64,000 nt of DNA from Neoarius graeffei. Taxonomy: Eukaryota > Chordata > Actinopteri > Siluriformes > Ariidae. A program made the translations under genes and the position numbers. Below, in pieces: positions 11,176-23,300 of this stretch; positions within the stretch are counted from its first letter, which is position 1, and each line of letters opens with the position of its first letter. Under the pieces are notes generated by a model. It did no database searches, was not told the DNA's origin, and saw only the letters and a program-made list of their open reading frames with translations. The DNA lies in NCBI RefSeq assembly GCF_027579695.1, contig NC_083571.1, forward strand, positions 84,147,888 through 84,211,887, written 5' to 3'.

Positions 11176-11357
11176 TTTTGGGGTTTGTTTGGGTTTAAAT
11201 GCTGAACTTTCATTACTAGTGAAATACTTCCTAGAAATACATTACTAGAAATCTATGTATTACAGCTACATACAATAGCATTTTTAGAAAGCACAAAATG
11301 GAAAAATGCAAACATCCATATGAACAAACCAGTGGGATCACAGAAATGTTTAAAACT

Positions 11358-14300
11358 TTAAGTCTCTTCATCTGAGGATGATGAATAGCAGCCCAGTCCC
11401 AGCACATGTTCTGTCTTACCCTCACTGTTTTCGGTGCAGGAGGAAGAGTTTGTCCCCTTTCTCTCTGGCAGTCCTGGAACTTGTGCTAAAGCTGAGCTGT
11501 GCAGGTTGGGGAGGCTGTTATGCAGAACACGGGCCAGGATGTTTGTTTCATTCTGCTGCCTTGAGGAAACGTCCCGAGACCCAGCTACTGCTATTGCCAG
11601 TCTGGATTGGTCAAAGGAGAGTGGAAGATCCTGGCCTGGAAGATTAGAGGAGTGTGTAGGACCCAGTTGTGAGGAGTTACATATAGCCTGCATTTTTGCA
11701 GTAGCTGTTGCAGAAATTTCTTCAGAACTGGCCTGAGCACAGGGTTTCTTGGCTGTAACAAAGTATTAGAACATTATGTTATATTTAGGAAGTCTAAAAG
11801 AACAACTGTACAAGCTGATCATGGCACACTGAGAAATGTAATTTAAATGTACACTAGAATTTGCGAATGGATAGAATTTGTCGGAAACTGTAGTTTAAAT
11901 AATGTACCAGGATCTCCAGAAATCTGAAGTAGCTGGCTAAAAAAAAAAAAAAAAAGAAGTAGTAGGTGGGTCTTGAATTTGTGGCGGCAAAGCTGCTGCA
12001 GCGTGCCAAAGGCGAGCTAATACTAGGGATGTCTGGGGACATGCCCCCGCAGAAATTTTTGAAATTTACATGCCTTCTGGTGGCTTCTAGTGCATTTTCA
12101 GCAGATAAATTACTAACAATTTCCCTGTAAAATTCTTGCAAAATACAGTGGTGCTTGAAAATTTGTGAACCCTTTAGAATTTTCTATATTTCTGCATAAA
12201 TATGACCTAAAACATCATCAGATTTTCACACAAGTCCTAAAAGTAGATAAAAGAGAACCCAGTTAAACAAATGAGAAAAAAATATTATACTTGGTCATTT
12301 ATTTATTGAGGAAAATGATCCAGTATTACATATCTGTGAGTGGCAAAAGTATGTGAACCTCTAGGATTAGCAGTTAATTCGAAGGTGAAATTAGAGTCAG
12401 GTGCTTTCAATCAATGGGATGACAATCAGGTGTGAGTGGGCACCCTGTTTTATTTAAAGAACAGGGATCTATCAAAGTCTGATCTTCACAATACAACATG
12501 TTTGTGGAAGTGTATTATGGCACGAACAAAGAAGATTTCTGAGGACCTCAGAAAAAATGTTGTTGATGCTCATCAGGCTGGTAAAGGTCACAAAACCATC
12601 TCTAAAGAGTTTGGACTCCACCAATCCACAGTCAGACAGATTGTGTACAAATGGAGGAAATACAAGATCATTGTTACTCTCCCCAGGAGTGGTCGACCAA
12701 CCAAGATCACTCCAAGAGCAAGGCGTGTAATAGTTGGCGAGGTCACAAAGGACCCCAGGGTAACTTCTAAGTAACTGAAGGCCTCTCTCACATTGGCTAA
12801 TGTTAATGTTCATGAGTCCACCATCAGGAGACCACTGAACAACAATGGTGTGCATGGCAGGGTTGCAAGGAGAAAGCCACCGCTCTCCAAAAAGAACACT
12901 GCTGCTCATCTGCAGCATACTTGCCAACTTTTCAAAATTCTCATAGGGGAGAAAAGTGCATGAATGACATTTTCAATTGGACGAGGGTATGATGCGCGGT
13001 TGAAATGATAAAAACAGTGGATCCCAATTAATTGCAAAACATTTGAAATTTATACAATTAAAGAATTTTTGAATTGTTGATATTGTTCTATCAGTTACTA
13101 TAGGTTATGGGATTCATGTAGCAGGCATGCGATAGCTCAGAGTGAAAAATCTGAAATAATACTCATCTTGAATTTTAATATAACAACAATGAAAGGGAAG
13201 TCTGCTTAAATCAGATTTTTAGCTGAAAAATCTCATGCCTGAATATTGTATACATACAGAGACCCACAAAAAATAACACAAGTGATGCTTTAGAAGAATC
13301 ATAATTTCTTAAAATAGTCACAGTGAATGAAAGTGTTATTGGGCTGCATCAAATGTGTTTTCCTTCTGTAAGCTCATGTAAAAATACAGAGAATATCATA
13401 TATAAATAACATTTCAATGAGATTTGACCAAAATAGTAACAACTCAGTTAAATAAATACAGCACTGTCTTAGTACTACTAAAATGCATCTCTCTCACTAA
13501 ACCCTTTCCAACAGAATTTTTAAAAGGCACTAGAAATACTATCAAAATCCTATCAGAATGCATCAAAGGAATTTGCTCATTTGCAAACTCTGACAAAGTT
13601 TTCAAACAAAATTTAAAAATGGCACTATAAATACTACCATACTATCAAAATATACTCCACAAAGAAATTCACTCGAATGCAAAATTTTAGTACTACCAAA
13701 ACACACTCACTTGTAATCTTTCACTTAAAACTCTATCAAATTAAATCACTTTCCAGATGATTCACTTGTAAACTTTCACTTAAAACTTTCAAATATAAAT
13801 TCAAAATAGCACTAAGACACTACCACACTATTCAAATACACTCATCAAACAAATTCGATAGTTACGGCCACCTGACCCAGCGTTAAAAATTTTCCAACTG
13901 AAATAAATTCGTGAAACCCGGATGTAAACATACAGACTTCTAAACTTTGACCTGTGCGGTCAGTGAATCGCTTACCTTGCAAAATAAGTTGGTCTGGCTG
14001 GTTAAACATTTGCTTATCCATGGAAATTCATTCTCCCATGCAACCTGGTATTTACATTCATATTTTTGCTGTTTGGTATTTGGTTTAGTGGCTATGATGA
14101 ATAATACTTGGTAATTAATAAATAATGGTAAATAATGCTTGTAAAAAATGTCGGACAGCCTGGGTGAATCCTACATTACGGAAGTGACTGTTGTTCTGTT
14201 CGTTGATTGGTTAAAAATCAGTTGACGTCAGCAGTGTTTCTCATATGATTCTGATTGGACATAATTGGGAGTATTTTTAACTTGGCGGTAGGGATTTCCC

Positions 14301-17300
14301 AAAACCGGGAGATTATCCAGTTTTTAACAAATACGATCGGGAGGTGGGAGACAGAGGCTAAAATCGGGAGCCTCCCGCCAAAATCGGGAGGGTTGGCAAG
14401 TATGCTGCAGTTTGCTAAAGATCATGTGGACAAGCCAGAAGGCTACTGGAAAAATGTTTTGTGGACGGATGAGACCAAAATAGAACTTTTTGGTTTAAAT
14501 GAGAAGTGTTATGTTTGGAGAAAGGAAAACACTGCATTCCAGCATTAGAACCTTATCCCGTCTGTGAAACATGGTGGTGGTAATATCATGGTTTGGGCCT
14601 GTTTTGCTGCATCTGGGCCAGGACGGCTTGCCATCATTGATGGAACAATGAATTCTGAATTATACCAGCGAATTCTAAAGGAAAATGTCAGGACATCTGA
14701 CCATGAACTGAATCTCAGGAGAAGGTAGGTCATGCAGCAAGACAATGACCCCAAGCACACAAGTTGTTCTACCAAAGAATGGTTAAAGAAGAATAAAGTT
14801 AATGTTTTGGAATGGCCAAGTCAAAGTCCTGACCTTAATCCAATCAAAATGTTGTGGAAGGACCTGAAGCGAGCAGTTCATGTGAGGAAACCCACCAACA
14901 TCCCAGAGTTGAAGCTGTTCTGTATGGAGGAATGGGCTAAAATTCCTCCAAGCCGGTATGCAAGACTGATCAACAGTTACTGGAAACGTTTAGTTGCAGT
15001 TATTTGCTGCACAAGGGGGTCACACCAGATACTGAAAGCAAAGGTTCACATACTTTTGCCACTCACAGATATGTAATATTGGAGTATTGTCCTCAATAAA
15101 TAAATGACCAAATATAATATTTTTGTCTCATTTGTTTAACTGGGTTCTCTTTATCTACTTTTAGGACTTGTGTGAAAATCTGATGCTGTTTTTGGTCATA
15201 TTTATGCAGAAATATAGAAAATTCTAAAGGGTCCAGAAACTTTCAAGCACCACTGTATGTATGAAATTTCCTTCCAGATGTATGTGTGCTTGACTTTCTC
15301 AGTTACCCTCTATAGTACGCTGCCTGGCTCTGTAACACAACTACAACATAACTACATGGTGAGCTTATTTGGTGCATGTGTAATGTACTTGATGCGCTTC
15401 TGGTGTGGTATTGTGTAGTTTTAATTTCAGCACAAATCTTTGCACCCAATTAGTTATTTGCACTTGCGCTTTATAAGCATGAAACCTTAGCTAAGGGACC
15501 ATGCACCTCTATGGGAACTTAGGCACTCCGGGTAGCTTCTAGCTATGAAAATAATTCTTAGATATGAAAATATTAATTATGATGTTTATGTGCAAACCTG
15601 CAGAAAACATAGACTTTATTTTGTCCATGGAAGGTTTCGGTTTCTTCGGTAACATTTTGTGAAAATCACGTGACATCATCTGTGACAACCCCACTGAGCT
15701 CTACATAAAAATCTGGAGAGCTCATAGGTTCGTCAGAGTGAAGCCATCTGGCCGCCATCTTACCACTCACATATATATATATATATATATATAGCCTATA
15801 AAGATATATTATTAAAACACACTAAAACACTGACACAGAAACCAAAATCAAAACAAAATCTCCCCTGGTTTAACAATGACCTCTGGGACCTAATGAAGAA
15901 AAGAGATGCCGCCTTAAAAACGTTTTTAAAATCAAGGTTGGTAACCGATAATTTAATTTTTAAAAGTTTAAGAAATAAAGTTGTAACACCACTTAGAAAG
16001 GCAAAAGCAAATTTTTTCCTTGACATCATAAGAGATGCAAAAGGAAATAGCAAAAAACTATGGAAACACATTGACAAACTTCTTGGAAAGGAAAATCGCA
16101 AGTGTGGTAAATTAGAACTCAAAATAAACAGTAGTATTGTAGATGATAGCTTGGCTGTTGCAACTCATTTTAACGATTATTTTATAAACTCTGTGCAACA
16201 GCTAGGTCAGATATTTGGAAAAATAAGCACCTCACAAATACCCATTAGTGCTACATCCTCATTAACCTCATTAATCTTGGCACCCACAAATGAGTCAAAG
16301 GTTGCAAAGATTTTATCTACACTTACAAATAGTAAAGCAAAAGATATCTATGGAATGGACACTGCCTTGATAAAAAAAAAAGAATGCATAATTACCCCTT
16401 TGACTAAATTGGTAAACCAATCTATTGATGAATGCATCTTCCCTAGTGTATTTAAAAAAGCCATAGTGACACCTGTGTTTAAAGCAGGTAATGCACAAGA
16501 AGTATGCAACTATCGACCAATTAGTATAGACTGGTACCAAAATCCAGAATTGTGACACCCAAAGGCATTTTTGAGACAAAGTCGGCAAACAGTCTTATTT
16601 TGTCAATTTGGGTGTGCCGAATTCAAATCTGCAATATGCCGAGCTCTATCTGACCTCTGTTGACCTCTAGAGGTCATTGAACTTTGGGCCTGTAAACGTC
16701 TCAGCTGAACCCAGTTTCTCAGCTTTCTAAGGAATGAAATGTACTAAAATGATTAATGAAGTTAGCAAATGGCCTTGTTTGTTAAATGTTTGGGTGCTGA
16801 ATTCATTTTTCATTTGTAAAACGACATATGACCTCTGATACCCTCAAGGTCATTAAACTTGGCCTATGCATTTAACGGCATTTTTAAACTGACTTTACTC
16901 CCCCAAAAAGAATATGAACAGACAAAAAAACAAATAGAAAGTAACAAATACAACATTAAATGCCAGTCCATGTACATGTGACTTACTTTTCACAATGAGA
17001 ATGCCTAGGCGATCACCTTACACAACATTGCATTACATTTAGCGGTTATTGTTTATACAAAGCTACTGAAAAAAGGACAGATTCAGCAGCATACAAAATG
17101 TGGGGGCATACAGGGTATACAGGTTAATCAGGGTTAGTATATATGAGAGTTTTTTTCTTTGTTGTTTGTTTTTTGTTTTGTTTTAAACGGGGTAAAGCCT
17201 TTACAAAAAACAAACAACAAAGAAAAAAACTCTCATATATACTAACCCTGATTAACCTGTATACCCTGTATGCCCCCACATTTTGTATGTTGTGGATCTG

Positions 17301-20300
17301 GAGAAGGCAAACTAATAAATAAACTAGTCAATTATGATCTGTCTGTTGACACACAAAAATGGATTAAATCTTATCTTAGTGATCGTTACCAGTGTGTGCG
17401 GGTTAATAGTGCACTTTCCTCATCCAAGGCATGTGAAATGGGGGTGTCACAGGGGTCTATTTTGGGGCCATTGCTGTTTAGTATTTACATTAACGACCTC
17501 CCACTTGTATGTGACCAAGTTAATATTATAATGTATGCAGATGATACTGTATTGTATGTGCACGGTAATAATGCATCCGAGGTTGCAACTATACTTTCAA
17601 ATGAAATGAAAAGGGTTGTAGAATGGCTGCATAGTTCCTGCCTTGTCTTAAACACTGATAAAATGGTATCCATGTTCTTTACAAGCAAAACCAAAATCAG
17701 AAACTATCCTGAAATCACAATCAACAGGCAAGCCATAAAGAATGTAACTGAGTTTAAATACCTAGGCATCACTCTTGACCCGACTCTTAGTTTTAAATCT
17801 CATGTAAAAAAAACAAAAAAACTTAGTAACACACAAGTTCAGTTTATCAAATTTCAGATATATACGCAACTCTCTCACTACTGATGCATCTAGTTTATAC
17901 TTAAATGCAATGATTATGTCTCATTTTCTATACTGCATCACAAGTTGGTCACAAGCCTGCAAAATGGTATTAAGACCCCTCAGCTCAATTTACAAAAGTG
18001 CCATAAAGATCCATGCCAGGAGGAAACGTTCTTACCACCACTGTCTTGTGCTTCGTAAATATAACATATTGAGTCTTGAAAATCTAATTAGGCATGCAAA
18101 TCTCTGCCTGCTTTTTAAAATTATACATAATGATGCACCACCACCTTTGAAACAATTTATTTCTTTGTGCTCAGAGGTATCAACACGTACTACTAGATCA
18201 GTGTCGAGGGGGGAATGTAGTGTCCCACTAGAAATCAGTGGAATAACCTTCCAACAGAATTAATATCCTGTACAAATTTTAAGTCTTTTTCACATTTGAC
18301 AAAGAAATGGATATTATCAACTCAATTATGCATACATGGATAGAAAAGGATAGTTAGGGCATTTTATTGAATGGTATGTGTGTGTGTGGTGGGGGATGGG
18401 GGTATTGGGTGTGTGTGTGGGGGGTATGCAGCTCTTGCACTTTTTAGTGTGTTTGTGGGTGTGTGGGGATTGTGAGGGATGGGAGAGTCCTGTGTGTGGG
18501 GGGGGGGGGGGATTTTCTTATTTTATCTTATTATGCTTGTGTATGACCATTGGGTGTGGGAGGGTATAACCTACTGAAATGTGAAGTTTTGGTGGTTTGG
18601 AGAGCATGTCTTGTGCTCTCTCTCTCTCGAGGTTGGAGTGGTAAAACTTATACTCTATGTAAAGAGGGGGTAGTGGGATGGGATAATGCATATTTGTACT
18701 GGCTTGCACATTCCTTTGCACATTTCGCTTAACTTATGGTGTGTGTGCAATTGTGAAAAATGACGCTGCTGTGTATGCTTTATGAGGCTATCCATTTCTA
18801 TTCTACTGGTCTAAATCACTACAAATTGTTCTATTGACAGATTTGGTGACATTTTCTGTACATTTTATTTATCTTTTTTATTACATCCACCTGCCAAGGG
18901 ACTACAGGCAGAAACTAGCATGTACTGCTATAACCTGGTACAGACATCTGTCCTTACTACAAGGATAATGTTTAATTTGTACACTGTCCCTTTTAAAAAT
19001 AAAACAAACTCTAAACTCTAAACACATCGCGGAGCAGAACTGTCATTTAGACTACTGGAAGCTACACAAAACTGGACAAGTTATTTATGTAGTTAGTGAC
19101 AAAAATTACAAGAAAAATGCCTGCATGTGCAGCAGTGAACTGTACAAACTGTCAAGTCAAAGGTTGTGGACAGACATTTCACCTGTGAGTGTTGATAGTT
19201 AGGATCATTTTTTACATGTGTGTGTGCACAGTGCCATTTGCGTGGACCCCCTATAGCATTTTATGATTGTTTGCAAGAGCAAATGGGAAAAACCCATAGA
19301 AAATCTCTCATATCATCTTGTCTGTTTTTGTTGAAAATCTGACATTGATATCTGGGATGAACACTGTGACAGATTTTTGAGGGAAATGTCCCAGACTAGA
19401 TCAAAGCCAAAGTCTCAACGTTTGATATTGAATATGAGAGCTCAAGCTCAACGGCTCAAATTCAAAAAGAAAAAATGAACTGAGTAAATTAGCCTCAGTA
19501 GCTTAAATGAAAGAAGGACCATAGCCTAAAGCTGGGCATACACTGTGCGATTTTTGGCCCGATTTTGACACAATTTTCACTCGTGCGACTATTTTGGAGA
19601 TCGGGCCGAGTTTTGACTCAATCGTGCATCTCGGATCGTGTAGTATACATGGGGTAACGACAAGCGATTAACACCTTACGACCTCCTCCCGATCGATCGG
19701 ATGAAAATCAAACCTGTTTGAAATCCTGAGCATTGCATCCGAGCATCGGATCGTATAGTGTGAGAACAGGAATCGTAAGCTGCGTGCTGTTTACCCCTGC
19801 AATTCACTCGTACAGTGTGAGCAGCAGCTGAATACCGCAATTGAAAAAAATTGCACAGTGTATGCCCAGCTTAAAGGAACAGTCCACCGTACTTCCATAA
19901 TGAAATATGCTCTTATCTGAATTGAGACGAGCTGCTCCGTACCTCTCCGAGCTTTGCGCGACCTCCCAGTCAGTCAGACGCAGTCAGATGCGCTGTCACT
20001 CCTGTTAGCAATGTAGCTAGGCTCAGTATGGCCAATGGTATTTTTTGGGGCTGTAGTTAGATGCGACCAAACTCTTCCACGTTTTTCCTGTTTACATAGG
20101 TTTATATGACCAGTGACATGAAACAAGTTCAGTTACACAAATTGAAACGTGGCGATTTTCTATGCTATGGAAAGTCCGCACTATAATGACAGGCGTACTA
20201 ACACCTTCTGCGCGCTTCAGCAGCGCATTGATATCTGAGCTCCGTATCAATGCGCTGCCTAAGCGCGCAGAAGGTGTTAGTACGCCTGTCATTATAGTGC

Positions 20301-23300
20301 GGACTTTCCATAGCATAGAAAATCGCTACGTTTCAATTTGTGTAACTGAACTTTTTTCATATCACTGGTCATATAAACCTATGTAAACAGGAAAAATGTG
20401 GAAGAGTTTGGTTGCATCTAACTACAGCCCCAAAAAATACCATTGGCCATGCTGAGCCTAGCTACATTGCTAACAGGACTGACAGCGCGTCTGACTGACT
20501 GGGAGGTCGCGCAAAGCTCGGAGAGGTAGGGAGCAGCTCGTTTCAATTCAGATAAGAGCATATTTCATTATGGAAGTACGGTGGACTGTTCCTTTAAGGC
20601 AGAAATGGCAGTGAGGGATGCAAATAAAAAGAGATATGTTATTGTTCTAGTTTGGTCAGTAGTTATTTTTATTTACCTAAGGCTAAGCACAAATGATAAT
20701 GTAGATCATCTATACATGTCACACCCACTTGCACAAATTGACAAAATGGGCATGATTGTCTGTTTTAACTGCATGATTTTAGTCTAAATTGAGTGCAAAT
20801 ATACTGATTAGTCCTCTTAAATCAGGGTTGGCCATATTTCCTGATCAATGGCTTATTTCCTGAATGGTGTCTGATATATGATTTCCTGTACAAAGAAAAA
20901 CTGAAATAACGTGTGTAAAAATAATTATAGTAGTAAAAGAGCCATTAAAAAAAATTATCAGAGACTGAACTGGAAAAAGAAAAAACCCAATAACAGTGAA
21001 GGGGCGCACTATAAAGATATGTAAGGAATGGGGGTAAAGTTGAGAAAATAAGAGGAGGTAATGAAAGGGGAAAAAAGTCAGGAGCTACTTTTGTTGGAGC
21101 AAGTTTGATCGGATATGATGGTTTAACGCATAAACCAAATACACATGATGTGAGCGGTAAGATGACGGCCAGGCGGCTTCACTTGTCTCTACAGCGGGGA
21201 ATGGGCTATGAGCTCTCCAGATTTTTACATAGAGCTCAGTGGACAATCACCAACTGTGGTTTTACCGTCTGCTATGGTGTGGTCCGGCTCAGCCAATCAG
21301 AGCATGAGAATCGATCAACAAATGTGGCATCGCTTCCAGTCATGCCAGACCCGAGTTGGAGACAATTTCGTGGTGAAATAATTGGATTTGCAGCAAATTA
21401 TGGGCCGTGGAGACAATATGAATCGCTTGAACATTGAAAGGCAATTTTTTTATTTTATTTTTTCTGGGATTGAGTAGCCGACGCAGACCGTCTATGTAGG
21501 CAGAGAAAAAAGCCGGTTGCCGGTGCTTGTCGACATCTCTGCATGTAAAATATGCATCAGTACAAGTAGATCACATTGACTAACCAATGCACTGATCGCC
21601 TTTAGAGTCTGGCCTCCTCTTGGTGTATGCTCTGGGGCTCCAAGGCTGGTGTTTGCAGCTGGGGTCTAAAAAGTGCAGTTTGTTAAGATAAGCCTTGTAC
21701 TCTTTTTCCAGTCGTTCAATTTGCTGCTGGAACTCTGCTATCTTCCTCTCTGGGTAGTGCGACAACTGGGACTGCTACATATATAAGAGAGAGTGAGGTT
21801 AAGCAAGAGAGAGAGCATGTGAGACAGAGAGCAGACAGCATCATTTAAGGTGATGAGACTCATTTTTAACATTCAAATGTTCAGCCTATTTTTATTTTTC
21901 ACTGAAATATTGTACTACTCAGTGAGATCAAACACTTTGTTGGGTGTGTAGGAACTTGCTCAGTATGACCATGATTTATTTTACATGGAAACTATCATTT
22001 GAGTAGTAGTATGTAAGGAATAAAACACGACAGGCCTGTTACAAAAACTTAAACAACATCAGTTCAACAACATTTCCATGTCCTGAAGTACCACAGCAAT
22101 TATTAATTTATTAATGAACCACTTTTAATGTTGTGGAACATCAGCAAAACAGGTTAGTTTCTATTATCACTTGCATTATGATAGCTATAAACAGTATTGC
22201 CCTCATCAATCTTTTTTTTTTCTCTTGACATTAATAACACAAACACACACAAAAAAAGTGATCAGAAACCAGAGGGTGGCACAATGGTGCAGTGTTGCCT
22301 CATAGCAAGAAGGTTCTGGGTTTGAACATAGATATTAAAGATAGACACAGACAGCCTCATAAACCAGGCCTACAGGCATCAGGGTGAGCGAGTGAGAGAA
22401 ACCAGAAAGTTCTCTGTCCTAGATAGTTTCCGTGTTCAAAAAAAACAAAAACACTTACAAACCTCTGATACTAGAGACTCATTCTATAAATACGCCCTTA
22501 AAGAAAGCTTCATCATATCATTGCTAAATTATTCTCAAAGTCCCCAGGATGCAGACTTTGTTTATTCAACTGATCAAATTTTTCCCCAAATTCTCGGGTG
22601 TCATGGTTGACCTCGGTGCCCTCTCGCCTCTGTCACATCTGCACCTATTCACATTCAAGACTCTGTTTCCTAGGTTTCACGGTGGCCTTTAAATATGGCT
22701 GCTATGGACAACAATAACCATCCTGCATCTCACTGCTCACAGTCTCAGAATTCTAAATCACACACACACACCTGAACTCAATCACTGCACAGCAACTCAA
22801 GCTACATCCACACGACAACGGCAACGAGATTTTATTTAAAAAATATCGCGTCCACATGGGCAACGGATCAGTAAAACTGAAAACGATGCAATACACATGC
22901 CACACCTCTACGTGCGCTGTAAGACGGTCCCATCGGAGACACCAGAACAATAGAAGAAGTAGGACGCATGCACATAAACCCCTTCTTCTACCCGGCGTGA
23001 AGCACTCACAGGAACAAGCACACAACAACAAGAAGAAGATGGCTGCGACTACGCGAGGAAATCATGCCTTCTGTGTGTACAAATTAGTTTTATTAGTGTG
23101 CATAGTTTTATATAACTTAATTTTCTTATTGTGTGTGAACATTTTGAAAAGTATTTTTATATAATTTATATAACTTTTTATATTGTGTGTGAACATTTTG
23201 AAAAGCAGTCTTATCCAATAAAAAAAAGAAATTCAAGAAATGGTTCAGTTACTTGTTTATTTAAAAGAAAAGCTGTATACAAAAGTGAATGCAATGCAGT

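Larger units (their letters stand above)
12146..15255 (+). mobile_element. Tc1-like transposon, CAGTGGTGCTTGAAA family, copy 2, interrupted
   Basis: Same family as the element at 496-1999, here in the opposite orientation. Inverted termini with TA at 12144-12145 and 15256-15257. Its 3110-bp length is explained by a 1489-bp foreign insert (12916-14404). It lies in intron 4 of the Isy1-like gene, antisense to that gene. Confidence 0.92.
15800..19022 (+). mobile_element. 5'-truncated L2/Rex-like LINE, broken
   Basis: The pre-RT region reads [19 protein letters not shown] and ends NYRPISI near 16535. After a foreign stretch the RT resumes with [19 protein letters not shown] and the catalytic box YADDTVLY (17530s), then [12 protein letters not shown]. 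The C-terminal part ([12 protein letters not shown], then [16 protein letters not shown]) follows a frame change near 17880. The non-coding tail ends in repeated taaactc at 19010-19020, with no endonuclease domain. The motif set belongs to the Jockey/CR1/L2 superfamily. It lies in intron 4 of the Isy1-like gene, antisense. Confidence 0.85.

Noticed and set aside
11434-11736. Plus-strand frames opposite the last exon of the Isy1-like gene
   Set aside because: The minus-strand frame is joined by splice sites of matching phase to four other exons; the plus frames are not.
20092-20386. Two similar reading frames on opposite strands ([18 protein letters not shown])
   Set aside because: They are the same sequence read from the two arms of the foldback element, not genes.
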